Origin: an uncultured Clostridia bacterium | Lineage (GTDB): Bacteria; Bacillota; Clostridia; Lachnospirales; CAG-274 | Direction: 5' to 3' | DNA: 64,000 bases | NCBI GenBank assembly: GCA_947624015.1 | Contig: CANQIA010000003.1 | Span: 1-64,000, forward strand | Part shown: piece by piece, positions 45,840 to 55,126 of the stretch | Layout of the letters: the number at the start of each line of letters is the position of its first letter | Numbering within the stretch: the stretch's first letter is position 1 | Notes under the pieces: model-generated | The model's database searches: none | What the model was told of the DNA's origin: nothing | The model's input: only the letters and a program-made list of their open reading frames with translations | Program-made: the position numbers and the translations under genes

Positions 45840-47114
45840 ATGACCTTTTCATCCGATATAAAAAAGGAAGAGCTTGAGGATGTCCAAAAGCGGCTTTTGG
45901 CTGCCTATGATATAATTAAAAATAAAAATCTCGATCTGGATATGTCAAGAGGCAAGCCTGCTGCCGAGCAGTTGGATCTGTCCAACGGCATACTGACCCT
46001 TCCTATACATAATTACATTAACTGCGAAGGAATAGATGTAAGAAATTACGGTATATTAGACGGTATAAAGGAATGCAAGCATCTTTTTTCACAGTTGCTC
46101 AATATAAAGGAAAGCAACATTATAATAGGGGGAAATTCTTCCCTCAACATTATATATGATTCCATTGCCAGATATTATATATTCGGCAAGCTGGGTTCAA
46201 CTCCCTGGTGCAAGCTGGACAAGGTTAAATTCCTCTGTCCCGTACCGGGTTATGACCGTCATTTTGCCATATGTGAGGAGTTTGGCATAGAAATGATAAA
46301 CATACCTATGCGCTCAGACGGTCCCGACATGGATATGATAGAAGAGCTTGTGGGAAATGACGCTTCTATTAAGGGTATATTCTGCGTTCCTCTTTATTCC
46401 AATCCCACAGGCACCTGTTACAGCGACGAGGTAGTTGACAGATTGGCTAAGATGAAGACAGCCGCCGAAGATTTTACCATATTCTGGGACAATGCCTACG
46501 GCATACACCATATATATGAGGAAGAAAAATTAGCGGATATATTTGAGGTCTGCGCAAAATACGGTACCGAGGATAGAGTTCTTTACTTCTTCTCTACATC
46601 AAAGATGACCTTCCCCGGCTCAGGCGTTGCCTTTATAGCCTCCGGCGACAAGGCTATCGCCGAGATAAGAAAACGCTTTAGCATACAGACCATAGGCTAC
46701 AACAAGATAAATCAAATGAGGACATACTGTTTCTTCAAAACTCCCGACGGCGTAAGAAAGCATATGAAAGCCCTAGGCAAGCTTTTGAGGAAAAAATTCG
46801 ATATAGTGCTTGACAAGCTCAACAGCGAATTCGGAAGCAGCGATCTGCTTACCTGGGAGCATCCCAAGGGAGGATATTTTATTTCCGTATATACTCTTCC
46901 GGGCTGCGCCAAGGAAACAGTAAGACTTGCCAAGGAATGCGGTCTTGTTCTTACAGACGCAGGCTCTGCCTATCCCTATCACAAGGATCCGGAGGACAGA
47001 AATATAAGGATAGCTCCTTCATATCCCACAAACGAGGATCTGAAAAAGGCTATGGAGGTATTTTGTATCTGTGTTAAGCTTGCGGCAGCGAATAAACTTA
47101 TAAAGGAGAACTAA
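45840..47114 (+). CDS. Class I aminotransferase (aspartate aminotransferase type Ic)
   Basis: A 424-residue PLP fold-type I enzyme of the Asp_aminotransf (type Ic) group. YSNPTGTCYSDEV is the usual cofactor Asn region, the PLP lysine lies in FFSTSKMTFPGSG, and the carboxylate Arg is in DRNIRIAPSYP. MSRGKPAAEQLDLS near the N-terminus is typical of this group. It likely interconverts aspartate and oxaloacetate. The start at 45840 follows GGAGG at seven bases. Only one base separates it from dapL, so both act in amino-acid (lysine) supply. Confidence 0.87.
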   Translation: MTFSSDIKKEELEDVQKRLLAAYDIIKNKNLDLDMSRGKPAAEQLDLSNGILTLPIHNYINCEGIDVRNYGILDGIKECKHLFSQLLNIKESNIIIGGNSSLNIIYDSIARYYIFGKLGSTPWCKLDKVKFLCPVPGYDRHFAICEEFGIEMINIPMRSDGPDMDMIEELVGNDASIKGIFCVPLYSNPTGTCYSDEVVDRLAKMKTAAEDFTIFWDNAYGIHHIYEEEKLADIFEVCAKYGTEDRVLYFFSTSKMTFPGSGVAFIASGDKAIAEIRKRFSIQTIGYNKINQMRTYCFFKTPDGVRKHMKALGKLLRKKFDIVLDKLNSEFGSSDLLTWEHPKGGYFISVYTLPGCAKETVRLAKECGLVLTDAGSAYPYHKDPEDRNIRIAPSYPTNEDLKKAMEVFCICVKLAAANKLIKEN

Positions 47115-47115
47115 A

Positions 47116-48315
47116 ATGGCAAAATTCAACGAAAATTACTTAAACCTTAAGGAAAGTTACCTTTTTTCGGAAATAGCAAAGAGAGTTGACGCTTTTACAA
47201 AGGCTAATCCCGATAAGAAGATCATAAGACTTGGCATTGGAGATGTGACACTTCCCTTGAGCGGCAAGGTCATAGAAAGTCTTCATTCTGCCGTTGATGA
47301 AATGGGCAATGCTGAGACCTTTAGAGGCTACGGTCCCGAACAGGGCTATGACTTTCTCAGAAACGCCATAAAGGACTATTATAAGAGAAACGGCGTAGAG
47401 CTTGATGCAGACGAGATATTCGTATCAGACGGCGCAAAAAGCGACACAGGCAATATTACGGATATGTTTTCCGTTGACAATACGGTGCTTATACCCGATC
47501 CCGTATATCCCGTTTATGTGGATACCAACACTATGAACGGCAGAAAAATAATATATATGGACGCCACTGCCGAGAACGGCTTTCTTGCCATGCCGGACTA
47601 CAGCGTTCATGCGGATATGATATATCTTTGCTCTCCCAACAATCCTACCGGCGCAGTATATAACAAAGAGCAGTTAAAACAATGGGTAGACTATGCCCTT
47701 GCCAACGATGCCATTATTCTTTTTGATTCGGCTTACGAAAGCTTTATACAGGATGACAGCCTGCCAAGAAGCATATATGCTGTGGAAGGAGCCAAAAAGT
47801 GTGCTGTTGAGTTCTGTTCTCTTTCAAAAACCGCAGGCTTTACGGGTACACGCTGCGGCTACACCATAGTGCCTAAAGCCATTGTGCAAAAGGCTGCCGA
47901 CGGTACACAAATGAGCCTTAATAAAATGTGGAACAGACGTCAGACCACTAAGTTCAACGGTGTTCCCTATATCGTACAAAGAGGCGCCGCCGCCGTATTT
48001 ACGGAAGAGGGCATGAAGGAAGCTAAGGCTATGATAAGCGTTTACAGAGAAAACGCCAAAATAATAGCCGATACTATGGACAAGCTGGGCGTAAAATATT
48101 TCGGCGGCATAAATTCGCCATACATATGGTTTGAGTGTCCTTTCGGCATGTACAGTTGGGATTTCTTTGACAAGATGCTTAACGACATACAGGTCGTAGG
48201 TACTCCGGGAGCAGGCTTCGGCTCCAACGGCGATAATTTCTTCAGACTTACATCATTTAACAATAAGGAAAATACCCTTGAAGCAATGGAAAGATTTAAA
48301 ACAATGTTTAAATGA
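47116..48315 (+). CDS. dapL: LL-diaminopimelate aminotransferase
   Basis: A 399-residue enzyme that makes LL-diaminopimelate from tetrahydrodipicolinate and glutamate in one step, for lysine and peptidoglycan. The opening NENYLNLKESYLFSEIAKRV and the VSDGAKSDTGNI segment are DapL hallmarks; the PLP lysine is in SLSKTAGFTGTRCGY. Its presence suggests the DapL route of lysine synthesis, seen in some Clostridia. GGAGAA precedes the ATG. The terminator follows. Confidence 0.95.
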   Translation: MAKFNENYLNLKESYLFSEIAKRVDAFTKANPDKKIIRLGIGDVTLPLSGKVIESLHSAVDEMGNAETFRGYGPEQGYDFLRNAIKDYYKRNGVELDADEIFVSDGAKSDTGNITDMFSVDNTVLIPDPVYPVYVDTNTMNGRKIIYMDATAENGFLAMPDYSVHADMIYLCSPNNPTGAVYNKEQLKQWVDYALANDAIILFDSAYESFIQDDSLPRSIYAVEGAKKCAVEFCSLSKTAGFTGTRCGYTIVPKAIVQKAADGTQMSLNKMWNRRQTTKFNGVPYIVQRGAAAVFTEEGMKEAKAMISVYRENAKIIADTMDKLGVKYFGGINSPYIWFECPFGMYSWDFFDKMLNDIQVVGTPGAGFGSNGDNFFRLTSFNNKENTLEAMERFKTMFK

Positions 48316-48340
48316 TGACATAGGGATATTTTGTAAAATA

Positions 48341-48370
48341 TAAGGGACTGTTGATGCAGTCCCTTTTTTA
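48341..48370. terminator. Terminator after dapL
   Basis: Stem AAGGGACTG/CAGTCCCTT with a six-base loop and T-tract. Confidence 0.8.
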
Positions 48371-48380
48371 TGTTTGTATA

Positions 48381-49796
48381 TTATATCTGATGAGCAGGTA
48401 TTTTATTGTGAGATAGCTGCTTGCAGGACAACACTATTACCGCTGCGGATATAAATGCCGTCAGAATGTCCGATACGGGCATGGAATAGAGTACCCCGTC
48501 AAGACCGAACAAAACAGGAAGCGCCAAGGCAAAGCCAACGCCGAATACTATCTCTCTTATCATAGAAAGCATAGTTGACGCCACAGCCTTTCCCATAGCT
48601 TGCAGAAATATAAAGGCAGCCTTGTTTATACAGGCAAATATCATCATACAAAAATATATTCGGAAGGATCTTACGGCAAAATCCGTATAGTATATACTTT
48701 CGTTGGCAGCCCCGAATATGGCTATGAGCTGCCTTGGGAACAGCTCTGCCGTAATAAGGGCAAGGGCGCCAATAGTAGCTTCTGCCGTAAGCAGATACAA
48801 AAACAGCTTTTTTACACGATCAAAAAGGTTTGCGCCCATATTAAATCCCACTATGGGTATACAGCCGGCAGCCATACCTACGACTGTGGAGATCACTATC
48901 TGGAAAAATTTCATTACGATACCTATGACTGCCATGGGTATTTGTGCATACTGCTCCTGACCGAATATAATATCCGCAGCCCCATATTTCCTTATCATAT
49001 TGTTAATGGCTGCCATTGCGGCAACAAGTGAGATCTGGGACAAAAAACTGCATATGCCCAGCGTAAGAGTCGATGTTATTATACGGGCGTTCAATTTAAA
49101 ATTATTTACGGTAATGTGTACGGTCTTTGCATGGCATATATACCACAGGGCAAGGGCTGCCGTTATGATCTGACCGATCACAGTGGCTATGGCGGCGCCT
49201 GCCATGCCCCATTTGAATATAAAAATGAATATGGGATCCAGTATAATGTTTGTGATCGCTCCGCACAGTATGGATACCATGGCGAATGCGGGACTGCCGT
49301 CTGCTCTTATTATGGGATTCATTGCCTGCCCGAACATATAAAAAGGTATGCCGAGAGTTATCCAGAAGAAATATTCCTTTGAATTTATAAAGGTCTCATT
49401 GTTTATCCTTCCGCCGAATATGGTTATTATAATATCGCTGAAAATCAGATATAGGGCTGCAAGCATTATGCCAAGAGCTATTGTCAGCAAAATGGAATTG
49501 CCTACGCTTACGCTTGCTTCTTTAGGCTCGTTTTTACCCAGACATATGCTCACAAAGGCGCAGCATCCGTCGCCTATCATAACGGCAACGGCAAGAGCGA
49601 TGACCGTAAGAGGAAACACCACAGTGTTGGCGGCATTGCCGTAGGAACCAAGATAGTCGGCGTTTGCTATAAATATTTGATCCACTATATTGTATAGGGC
49701 GCCTACCAGAAGCGATATTATGCAGGGGATAGTATATTTTACCATTAGCCTGCCTATTTTTTCCTTTCCAAGATAAAGTTGATCTTCCATTTTCAT
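48381..49796 (-). CDS. MATE family efflux transporter
   Basis: A 471-residue, 12-helix protein of the MATE (NorM/DinF-like) family. The N-terminus LMVKYTIPCIISLLVGALYNIVDQIFIANA, then FPLTVIALAVAVMIGDG and the SCSLSQISL-like repeats, fit Clostridial MATE exporters. Such proteins expel cationic drugs with Na+ or H+. Substrate is unknown. The leader carries a hairpin with T-tract just before the ribosome site, as in attenuated resistance genes. Ribosome site AGGAGG is good. Confidence 0.9.
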   Translation of the reverse strand: MKMEDQLYLGKEKIGRLMVKYTIPCIISLLVGALYNIVDQIFIANADYLGSYGNAANTVVFPLTVIALAVAVMIGDGCCAFVSICLGKNEPKEASVSVGNSILLTIALGIMLAALYLIFSDIIITIFGGRINNETFINSKEYFFWITLGIPFYMFGQAMNPIIRADGSPAFAMVSILCGAITNIILDPIFIFIFKWGMAGAAIATVIGQIITAALALWYICHAKTVHITVNNFKLNARIITSTLTLGICSFLSQISLVAAMAAINNMIRKYGAADIIFGQEQYAQIPMAVIGIVMKFFQIVISTVVGMAAGCIPIVGFNMGANLFDRVKKLFLYLLTAEATIGALALITAELFPRQLIAIFGAANESIYYTDFAVRSFRIYFCMMIFACINKAAFIFLQAMGKAVASTMLSMIREIVFGVGFALALPVLFGLDGVLYSMPVSDILTAFISAAVIVLSCKQLSHNKIPAHQI

Positions 49797-49812
49797 TACC
49801 TCCTAAAAAAAA

Positions 49813-49850
49813 TAAAAGGTGCAGATCCAAAGCCGGACTTACACCTTTTA
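49813..49850 (-). promoter_or_regulatory. MATE leader hairpin with T-tract
   Basis: TAAAAGGTG/CACCTTTTA outer stem with inner GTCC/GGA pairs, then ATTTTTTTT, directly before AGGAGG. CCTAAAA upstream could also pair with TTTTAGG at the ribosome site, giving two alternative structures. Confidence 0.65.
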
Positions 49851-49867
49851 GGTTACACACTGATAGC

Positions 49868-49896
49868 ATTCTATCACATTTTTTTATTTTGTTCAA
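49868..49896 (-). promoter_or_regulatory. Promoter of the MATE gene
   Basis: TTGAAC, 17 bases, TAGAAT on the minus strand. Confidence 0.6.
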
Positions 49897-50076
49897 AGGC
49901 ATAAATGCACAAAATTCATAAGGCGCATATTTATGCAATATGACCTATATAGGCAACAGACTGCGGTGTTTTATGCTGCCTGCCATATTGCTTTTTCCAT
50001 ATTTGACAAATTTACCATGATATAATATAATAAATTAGATGCATAAGCGTCAATAAATATAAAAGGAGAAAGACAA

Positions 50077-51642
50077 ATGGTAAAATGGTTGATTCTGGCA
50101 CTGTACCTTTTGCTTATGGTGGCGATCGGTGTATATTGCAACAGAAAAACAAAAAGTGTAAGTGACTTTGTTCTGGGAGGAAGAAGCATAGGACCTTGGT
50201 TTTCGGCGTTTGCCTTCGGTACCTCATATTTTTCAGCAGTGGTATTTATAGGCTATGCAGGTCAATTTGGCTGGAAATACGGTATTTCCGCATTTTGGAT
50301 AGGTCTTGGCAACGCATTTATAGGTTCGCTGCTTGCATGGCTCGTTCTCGGCAGACGTACAAGAACCATGACAAAGTATCTTGATGTAACGACAATGCCT
50401 GAGTTTTTTGAAAAGCGTTATAATTCAAAGAGCTTAAAGATATCTGCGTCTGTTATAATATTCCTGTTTCTTATACCCTATACCGCATCGGTATATAACG
50501 GATTATCAAGACTTTTCGAGTCATCTTTGGGCATACCGTACATATATTGTATAGTTATAATGGCTGTTTTTACTGCCATATATGTTATAGCAGGCGGTTT
50601 TCATGCCACTGCGCTCAATGACTTTGTGCAGGGAATGATAATGCTTGTGGGTATTATAACCGTTGTATTTACGGTACTGAGCAAAGCAGGAGGCTTTGGC
50701 GGAGCGATGCAGGGACTGGCAGCCATAGCCGACGACAGCGGAAATACGGGAACTCTCAATACAGTTTTCGGTCCATATCCTGCGGATCTGCTGGGCGTTG
50801 TTATACTTACGTCATTGGGAACATGGGGACTTCCTCAGATGATACAGAAATTCTATTCCATATCCGACGATGCCGCTATAAAAAGAGGTACTATCATCTC
50901 AACTATATTTGCTGTGATAGTGGCAGGCGGCAGCTACTTCTTAGGCGGTTTAGGCAGACTTTTTGCAACGACGGATCCTGCCGATACCACAAAGACTCTT
51001 ATAAATGTAATAGGCGGCAAGCTGGAGTATGACGCAATAGTTCCCGCTATGCTTGAAAGCGTATTGCCGGCAGCTCTTATGGGACTTATTGTTGTGCTGG
51101 TGCTTTCAGCGTCTATGTCAACGCTGTCTTCACTTGTAATGACGTCAAGCTCTACGCTTACTCTTGACCTTATAAAGCCTGCTATGATCTCAAAGGGCAA
51201 GACTTTTGACGAGAAAAAACAGGTGTTTATTATAAGAATATTTATAGCAATATTCCTTGTTGTATCAGTCCTTATGGCTGCAAAGAAGAACGCATATATC
51301 ACTACGCTCATGAGTATTTCATGGGGCGCTCTTTCAGGCTCCTTCCTTGCTCCGTTTATGTACGGACTTATTTCAAAGAAGGTAACGCCAAAGGCGGTAG
51401 GCGCATGCTTTATATTTGCGGTAGGCTTTACTCTTATACATACCTGCTTGTTCCTCTTCGGCTGGTTCCCGGAGCTTACAAAGGCTGCGGCAGGTTTACC
51501 TCTTCCGTTTACCGTTACGTCTCCTCTTAATGCAGGCGCTTTCTGTATGGTATTTTCACTTATACTGTGTCCTATCGTAAGCAAGCTTACAAAGCCTCAG
51601 GACAAGGAATATGTGGATAAGGTGTTCGAGTGTTATAAATAA
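50077..51642 (+). CDS. Sodium:solute symporter (SSS family)
   Basis: A 521-residue transporter of 13 helices. FVLGGRSIGPWFSAFAFGTSYFSAVVFIGYAGQFG, with conserved small-residue Na+ site in helix 1, and GGFHATALNDFVQGMIM, are typical of the PutP/PanF branch. The exact substrate (proline, pantothenate or another) is not readable. It stands alone, with AAAGGAG before the ATG and a terminator after. Confidence 0.9.
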   Translation: MVKWLILALYLLLMVAIGVYCNRKTKSVSDFVLGGRSIGPWFSAFAFGTSYFSAVVFIGYAGQFGWKYGISAFWIGLGNAFIGSLLAWLVLGRRTRTMTKYLDVTTMPEFFEKRYNSKSLKISASVIIFLFLIPYTASVYNGLSRLFESSLGIPYIYCIVIMAVFTAIYVIAGGFHATALNDFVQGMIMLVGIITVVFTVLSKAGGFGGAMQGLAAIADDSGNTGTLNTVFGPYPADLLGVVILTSLGTWGLPQMIQKFYSISDDAAIKRGTIISTIFAVIVAGGSYFLGGLGRLFATTDPADTTKTLINVIGGKLEYDAIVPAMLESVLPAALMGLIVVLVLSASMSTLSSLVMTSSSTLTLDLIKPAMISKGKTFDEKKQVFIIRIFIAIFLVVSVLMAAKKNAYITTLMSISWGALSGSFLAPFMYGLISKKVTPKAVGACFIFAVGFTLIHTCLFLFGWFPELTKAAAGLPLPFTVTSPLNAGAFCMVFSLILCPIVSKLTKPQDKEYVDKVFECYK

Positions 51643-51657
51643 AATATGATCGATAAA

Positions 51658-51695
51658 AAACAGCTTAGAGAAGAATTATCCTAAGCTGTTTTTTG
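51658..51695 (+). terminator. Terminator after the symporter gene
   Basis: AAACAGCTTAG/CTAAGCTGTTT stem with a twelve-base loop and T-tract. Confidence 0.8.
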
Positions 51696-51798
51696 CTTGA
51701 AATATGAGCCAAAAGCCCTCCGAAATGACATAAGATCTCTTGATGAGAAATATTTTGGTCGAATTAGCATAAATAAAGGAAAAAAACGGCTTTTTAAT

Positions 51799-51832
51799 GG
51801 CGTAAACGGTTAAGCTGACGGCACAAACGACA
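51799..51832 (+). promoter_or_regulatory. LytTR-type box of the secreted repeat protein gene
   Basis: GGCGTAAACGG and GGCACAAACGA, 21 bases apart. A matching element lies at 56602; 25 of 34 positions agree. Confidence 0.7.
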
Positions 51833-51852
51833 CAAAAAATGCGGGTTCGATA

Positions 51853-51861
51853 TGATATAAT
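51853..51861 (+). promoter_or_regulatory. Extended -10 of the secreted repeat protein gene
   Basis: TGATATAAT, 20 bases after the LytTR-type box, with TATAAT starting 23 bases after the box end. No -35 consensus, as expected for an activated promoter. Confidence 0.7.
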
Positions 51862-51901
51862 ATAAGGTAAAATAAGGTCATAATGATTATATGGAGGTTA
51901 T

Positions 51902-53221
51902 ATGATGTATAGAATAAGAATAAAGGTCTTAACAGTATGCATTATATTTACGTTGTTTAACCTTAATGTATATGGGGCAAACCCTATTACAGACCTTTTG
52001 CAATCAGCTTCAAGCAGTATTTCCGACGAAATAGGACAGCCGGGACGGGTAGGAGATCTGGAGGAGACCTACGATATTGACTCAGGCTTTTATAACGAGA
52101 AGCTGGCAAACGGATACGAATTCCTTTCCTCAGTACCCAACGGCGCTGTTGTAAGCGATGCCGTGTATTTTGACGTTCCTATGGGACTTATGAATGCGGA
52201 CTTGGAATATGAGGGAAGAAAGATAGACTTTAAGAACAAAACGCTTATATATGACAAGGGCTACTACATACTGAGACTTTCCGCAATGTCAGACGGAGAG
52301 CCTCTTATTGGCGTGTTTACATTCAGAATAAGCGGCGCTCCCTTGAACAGAACGGCGTCAGCCATATATAAATATCCCGTGGTAAGCTGTACCGCTGCCA
52401 TTTCCGATTACGGCGACGGTATGTATAAATATTTATTACCGAATTATAAGGCATTTTTGACCAATATCTCCTCCTATGGGGAGAATGTGGAAAACGCCAA
52501 ATTTATAATACCCAGAAATATGGGATATTCTTTGGTGCGAAACGGTCAGAAAATAAGCCTTGTGAACAATCAGGTATACAGCGCTCCGGGTAATTATTAT
52601 CTGAGAGTGTACGGCTCAAGCTATGCTTCGGGCAACGGCTATGAGGCATATTACGAAACGGTGCTTAACTTTAGCATAGGTTCGACTACCGATAACGGCG
52701 CCTCATCCTCCTCTTCGGACGGAAGCTCACAGAGCAGCGGTGGGCTGAGCGGTGCCATAGGCAATACATTAAGCGGCTCTTCAGGCTCTTCCGTAAGCTC
52801 TGCTCTTAGTTCTGTAAGCTCTGCGGCAGGCAGTGTAGGTTCTGCCATAAGTTCCGCAAGCAGCTCCATAAGCGGTACGGGCAGCTCCGTAAGCGGCGCT
52901 CTCGACTCTGCAAGGAACAATCTGAGCAGCTTGACAAGCAGATTCTCATTTGGCTCGGGAGCCAATGAAGAGCTTATAAACGACTATCTTTCAGAGACCT
53001 ATTTCGAAAATGCCCAGCTCTATTCGGAGACGTTCAGTTCGGGAGACGCATTTTATACAAACACTCCTGAAGACGGAATAGTAGGCGGCAATGTATATAT
53101 AGATATACCCTATAACATGACAGTGTCCATGACCAAAGACGGTCTGCCCGTGTCCTTTGAAAATAAGACCTATATAAACGAAGAAGGCAGTTACGCCGTA
53201 ATAATCGTTTATATTGGCTGA
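51902..53221 (+). CDS. Secreted repeat protein, C-terminus cut at a breakpoint
   Basis: 439 residues. The signal peptide (to about 26, ending VYGA) is followed by three related beta domains. Domain 1 (about 55-145) has SDAVYFDVPMGLMN and the FKNKTLIYDKGYYILRLS segment; domain 2 is at about 160-260; a Ser/Gly linker (about 262-360) follows. Domain 3 begins GGNVYIDIPYNMTVSM and has FENKTYINEEGSYAVIIVY, then stops. Domain 3 ends about where domain 1 has 20-30 more residues, so the true end is missing and the reading enters sequence of the convergent gene at about 53210. ATG 51902 or 51905 both fit GGAGG. Controlled, by promoter design, with the LytTR system. Role unknown. Confidence 0.68.
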   Translation: MMYRIRIKVLTVCIIFTLFNLNVYGANPITDLLQSASSSISDEIGQPGRVGDLEETYDIDSGFYNEKLANGYEFLSSVPNGAVVSDAVYFDVPMGLMNADLEYEGRKIDFKNKTLIYDKGYYILRLSAMSDGEPLIGVFTFRISGAPLNRTASAIYKYPVVSCTAAISDYGDGMYKYLLPNYKAFLTNISSYGENVENAKFIIPRNMGYSLVRNGQKISLVNNQVYSAPGNYYLRVYGSSYASGNGYEAYYETVLNFSIGSTTDNGASSSSSDGSSQSSGGLSGAIGNTLSGSSGSSVSSALSSVSSAAGSVGSAISSASSSISGTGSSVSGALDSARNNLSSLTSRFSFGSGANEELINDYLSETYFENAQLYSETFSSGDAFYTNTPEDGIVGGNVYIDIPYNMTVSMTKDGLPVSFENKTYINEEGSYAVIIVYIG

Positions 53222-53536
53222 ATAATCATCTGTATACAGCATCTGCGTGAAATTGGCTATGCTTTGTCCCAGCTCTTCAAAGTCGTTGAAATTATGGGAT
53301 ATGATATTAAGGCAGGATCGTCCCAGATCGTCGGCATAGCCTGACATGGCGTTGAGAAGTGCGTTATAGGTAGTGTTTTCAAATTCGGTATTTATTTTTT
53401 CATTCTGTGAGAGAATGATACTGCTTTGTATTACCATAAGCGCTATGGTTATTACCATAAATACCAATGTGGCTGTCAATAAAGAAAAAATAATTGCCTC
53501 TTTTATTTTGCTTTCTATTGATTTCAATATAATCAC
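53215..53536 (-). pseudogene. Truncated membrane sensor gene, 3' part missing
   Basis: The GTG start at 53536 overlaps the stop of the formyltransferase gene (GTGA), so it is part of that operon. The protein opens with a transmembrane helix (AIIFSLLTATLVFMVITIALMVI) and a helical extracytoplasmic region (NTTYNALLNAMSGYADDLG, ELGQSIANFTQMLYTDD). This is the usual start of a sensor with a following HAMP, kinase, phosphatase or other output domain. After about residue 105 (53215) the frame merely runs antisense to the secreted protein gene, so the real remainder is lost at the breakpoint. Confidence 0.65.
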
Positions 53537-54381
53537 CTGCTGAATATAATGTTTCCGCTAAGATCGGTTATCTTTTTCAATGTCAGTATCAGTTCATGCC
53601 CATTATGACAGTACTTGATAGTTTCGTCTGTATAGCTAAAGTCTTCACATGAGGAGGGCTTGGAGGAAATAATACTGTCGGTATATATACGCTTGCCGTC
53701 GCTGAGGAAAAATGCTCCGCTGTGCATATACCTTGCCCGTATTTTCCTGTCTATGTCCTTGGGAGAGTCAAGGGGCGTTATCTCATAGTCCGAATAGGTC
53801 ATTGCAGGGCGGTATATACCGTCTGTCACAGTATATTTTACACCCTGCTGTCCCGTAAGATATCTGTAAAGCCCGTCCAGAAGAAGGGGGATATGATCCT
53901 CGGTCTTATTGAGTACCTCAAGAGAGTTTTCGGTACCGTCCAGCTTTACGGTAACATCTTCGATGACTTCGCCTAAGTCTATATGTACATTTACCTTATG
54001 CAGACATATTTTGGTCTCTCTTTCATCAAGCAAAACGCTCCATAAATGAGGATGATGTCCTCTGTTGGTGCGAAGATCTCCCGGATGTATATTGTAAAAA
54101 TCCATATGTGAAAGTATTTCTGCCGTAAGAATAAAAGGACAGGCATTGATGAGAAAACAATCTACATCCTTTATTTCGCTTATCCTCTTTGCCAGATCGG
54201 ACTTTGAGCTTATTATTTCAAGGCTTAAAGTCTCCTTGTATTTTTCTGCAGCTTCGTATACCTCACCGCAAAGTCTTGATCGGGGAGTGAGAAAATATTT
54301 GACATTAAATCTTTTGTCTGCCATAAGGGCGTCAACGGCTCTTGTGCCATAGCCCAAAAAGCCTATATTTATCTTTTTCAT
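53533..54381 (-). CDS. Formyltransferase (Fmt/PurN/ArnA N-terminal family)
   Basis: A 282-residue protein with a Rossmann-like 10-formyl-THF formyltransferase domain. The opening KINIGFLGYGTRAVDAL leads to NIHPGDLRTNRGHHPHLW, with the Asn-x-His pair of the active site, then KVNVHIDLGEVI with the catalytic Asp. It is too short for full tRNA-Met formyltransferase (about 310) and its C-terminal ~80 residues do not look like the Fmt tRNA-binding domain. It could formylate a sugar, amine or peptide. It lies 16 bases after the LytTR regulator and overlaps the next gene, so it belongs to that operon; what it modifies there is open. Confidence 0.78.
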   Translation of the reverse strand: MKKINIGFLGYGTRAVDALMADKRFNVKYFLTPRSRLCGEVYEAAEKYKETLSLEIISSKSDLAKRISEIKDVDCFLINACPFILTAEILSHMDFYNIHPGDLRTNRGHHPHLWSVLLDERETKICLHKVNVHIDLGEVIEDVTVKLDGTENSLEVLNKTEDHIPLLLDGLYRYLTGQQGVKYTVTDGIYRPAMTYSDYEITPLDSPKDIDRKIRARYMHSGAFFLSDGKRIYTDSIISSKPSSCEDFSYTDETIKYCHNGHELILTLKKITDLSGNIIFSR

Positions 54382-54397
54382 ATATATTCATATCCTG

Positions 54398-55105
54398 TTA
54401 TAATGAATTCATATACCTTATAAATTTCTTTTGGAAGCTGTCGCAGTATCTTCTGCCTATCGGCAGCACGGTACCGTTGTTCAGCGTGATTTCCGTTCTG
54501 GAGAATTCGTCTATATATCTCAGATTGACAATATAGCTGTTGTGGCATCTGCAAAAAAATTCTCCGGGAAGCATTTGCTCTATTTCAGCCATTGTCTGAC
54601 GGAAGGTGGTTTTGCCTTCTTCGGTATGTATAAAAAGGCTGTGTCCTATTATTTCTATATAAATGATATCGCTTGTGTTTATGGTATAGGACTTGTTCTT
54701 AAAATTAAGCAGTATCTGAGACGTGCTGTGATTTATGCGCAGGTCGGCGGATATTGCGTTATAGAGCATATTGAAATCTACGGGCTTGATAAGAAAATGT
54801 ATCGGCTGTATGCTGTAGCCGTATCGCAGATAGCCCTCATGGGAGCTTATAAAAATAATGCTTGTCATATCATTCCTTTTTCTAAGCTCCGTTGCCAGAT
54901 CCAAGCCGCTTTTGCCCGTCAGATTAACGTCCAATATAATAAGATCGAAGCTTTCTCCTGTGTCCAAAGCCTCTTCAAGCGCCTCGGCATTTTCAAAGGG
55001 AGATATGCTGTAGTCTATTTCCTTAAGGTTAAGAACATCGGCGCACAGAGAACATATATCGTCCATTATCGTATTCTCATCGTCACATATTGCCACTTTA
55101 TACAT
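54398..55105 (-). CDS. LytTR-family response regulator (AgrA-like)
   Basis: A 235-residue regulator. The receiver domain (1-125) has the acidic pair DDE at 8-10, phospho-acceptor Asp59 in LIILDVNLTGKSG and Lys of the switch in FLIKPVDF. The C-terminal LytTR domain (about 135-232) has IIYIEIIGHSLFIHTEEGKTTFRQTM and CRCHNSYIVNLRYIDEF, where the strand residues bind DNA. AgrA-type proteins bind two direct repeats with a 21-base period, which are present at both flanking promoters. It follows its kinase by 21 bases. Confidence 0.92.
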   Translation of the reverse strand: MYKVAICDDENTIMDDICSLCADVLNLKEIDYSISPFENAEALEEALDTGESFDLIILDVNLTGKSGLDLATELRKRNDMTSIIFISSHEGYLRYGYSIQPIHFLIKPVDFNMLYNAISADLRINHSTSQILLNFKNKSYTINTSDIIYIEIIGHSLFIHTEEGKTTFRQTMAEIEQMLPGEFFCRCHNSYIVNLRYIDEFSRTEITLNNGTVLPIGRRYCDSFQKKFIRYMNSL

Positions 55106-55126
55106 ACTTTTTCATCTCCCTTTCAT

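Noticed and set aside
52685..52930. Ser/Gly-rich linker as a DNA repeat or CRISPR-like array
   Set aside because: It is low-complexity protein coding sequence without regular repeat units or spacers.
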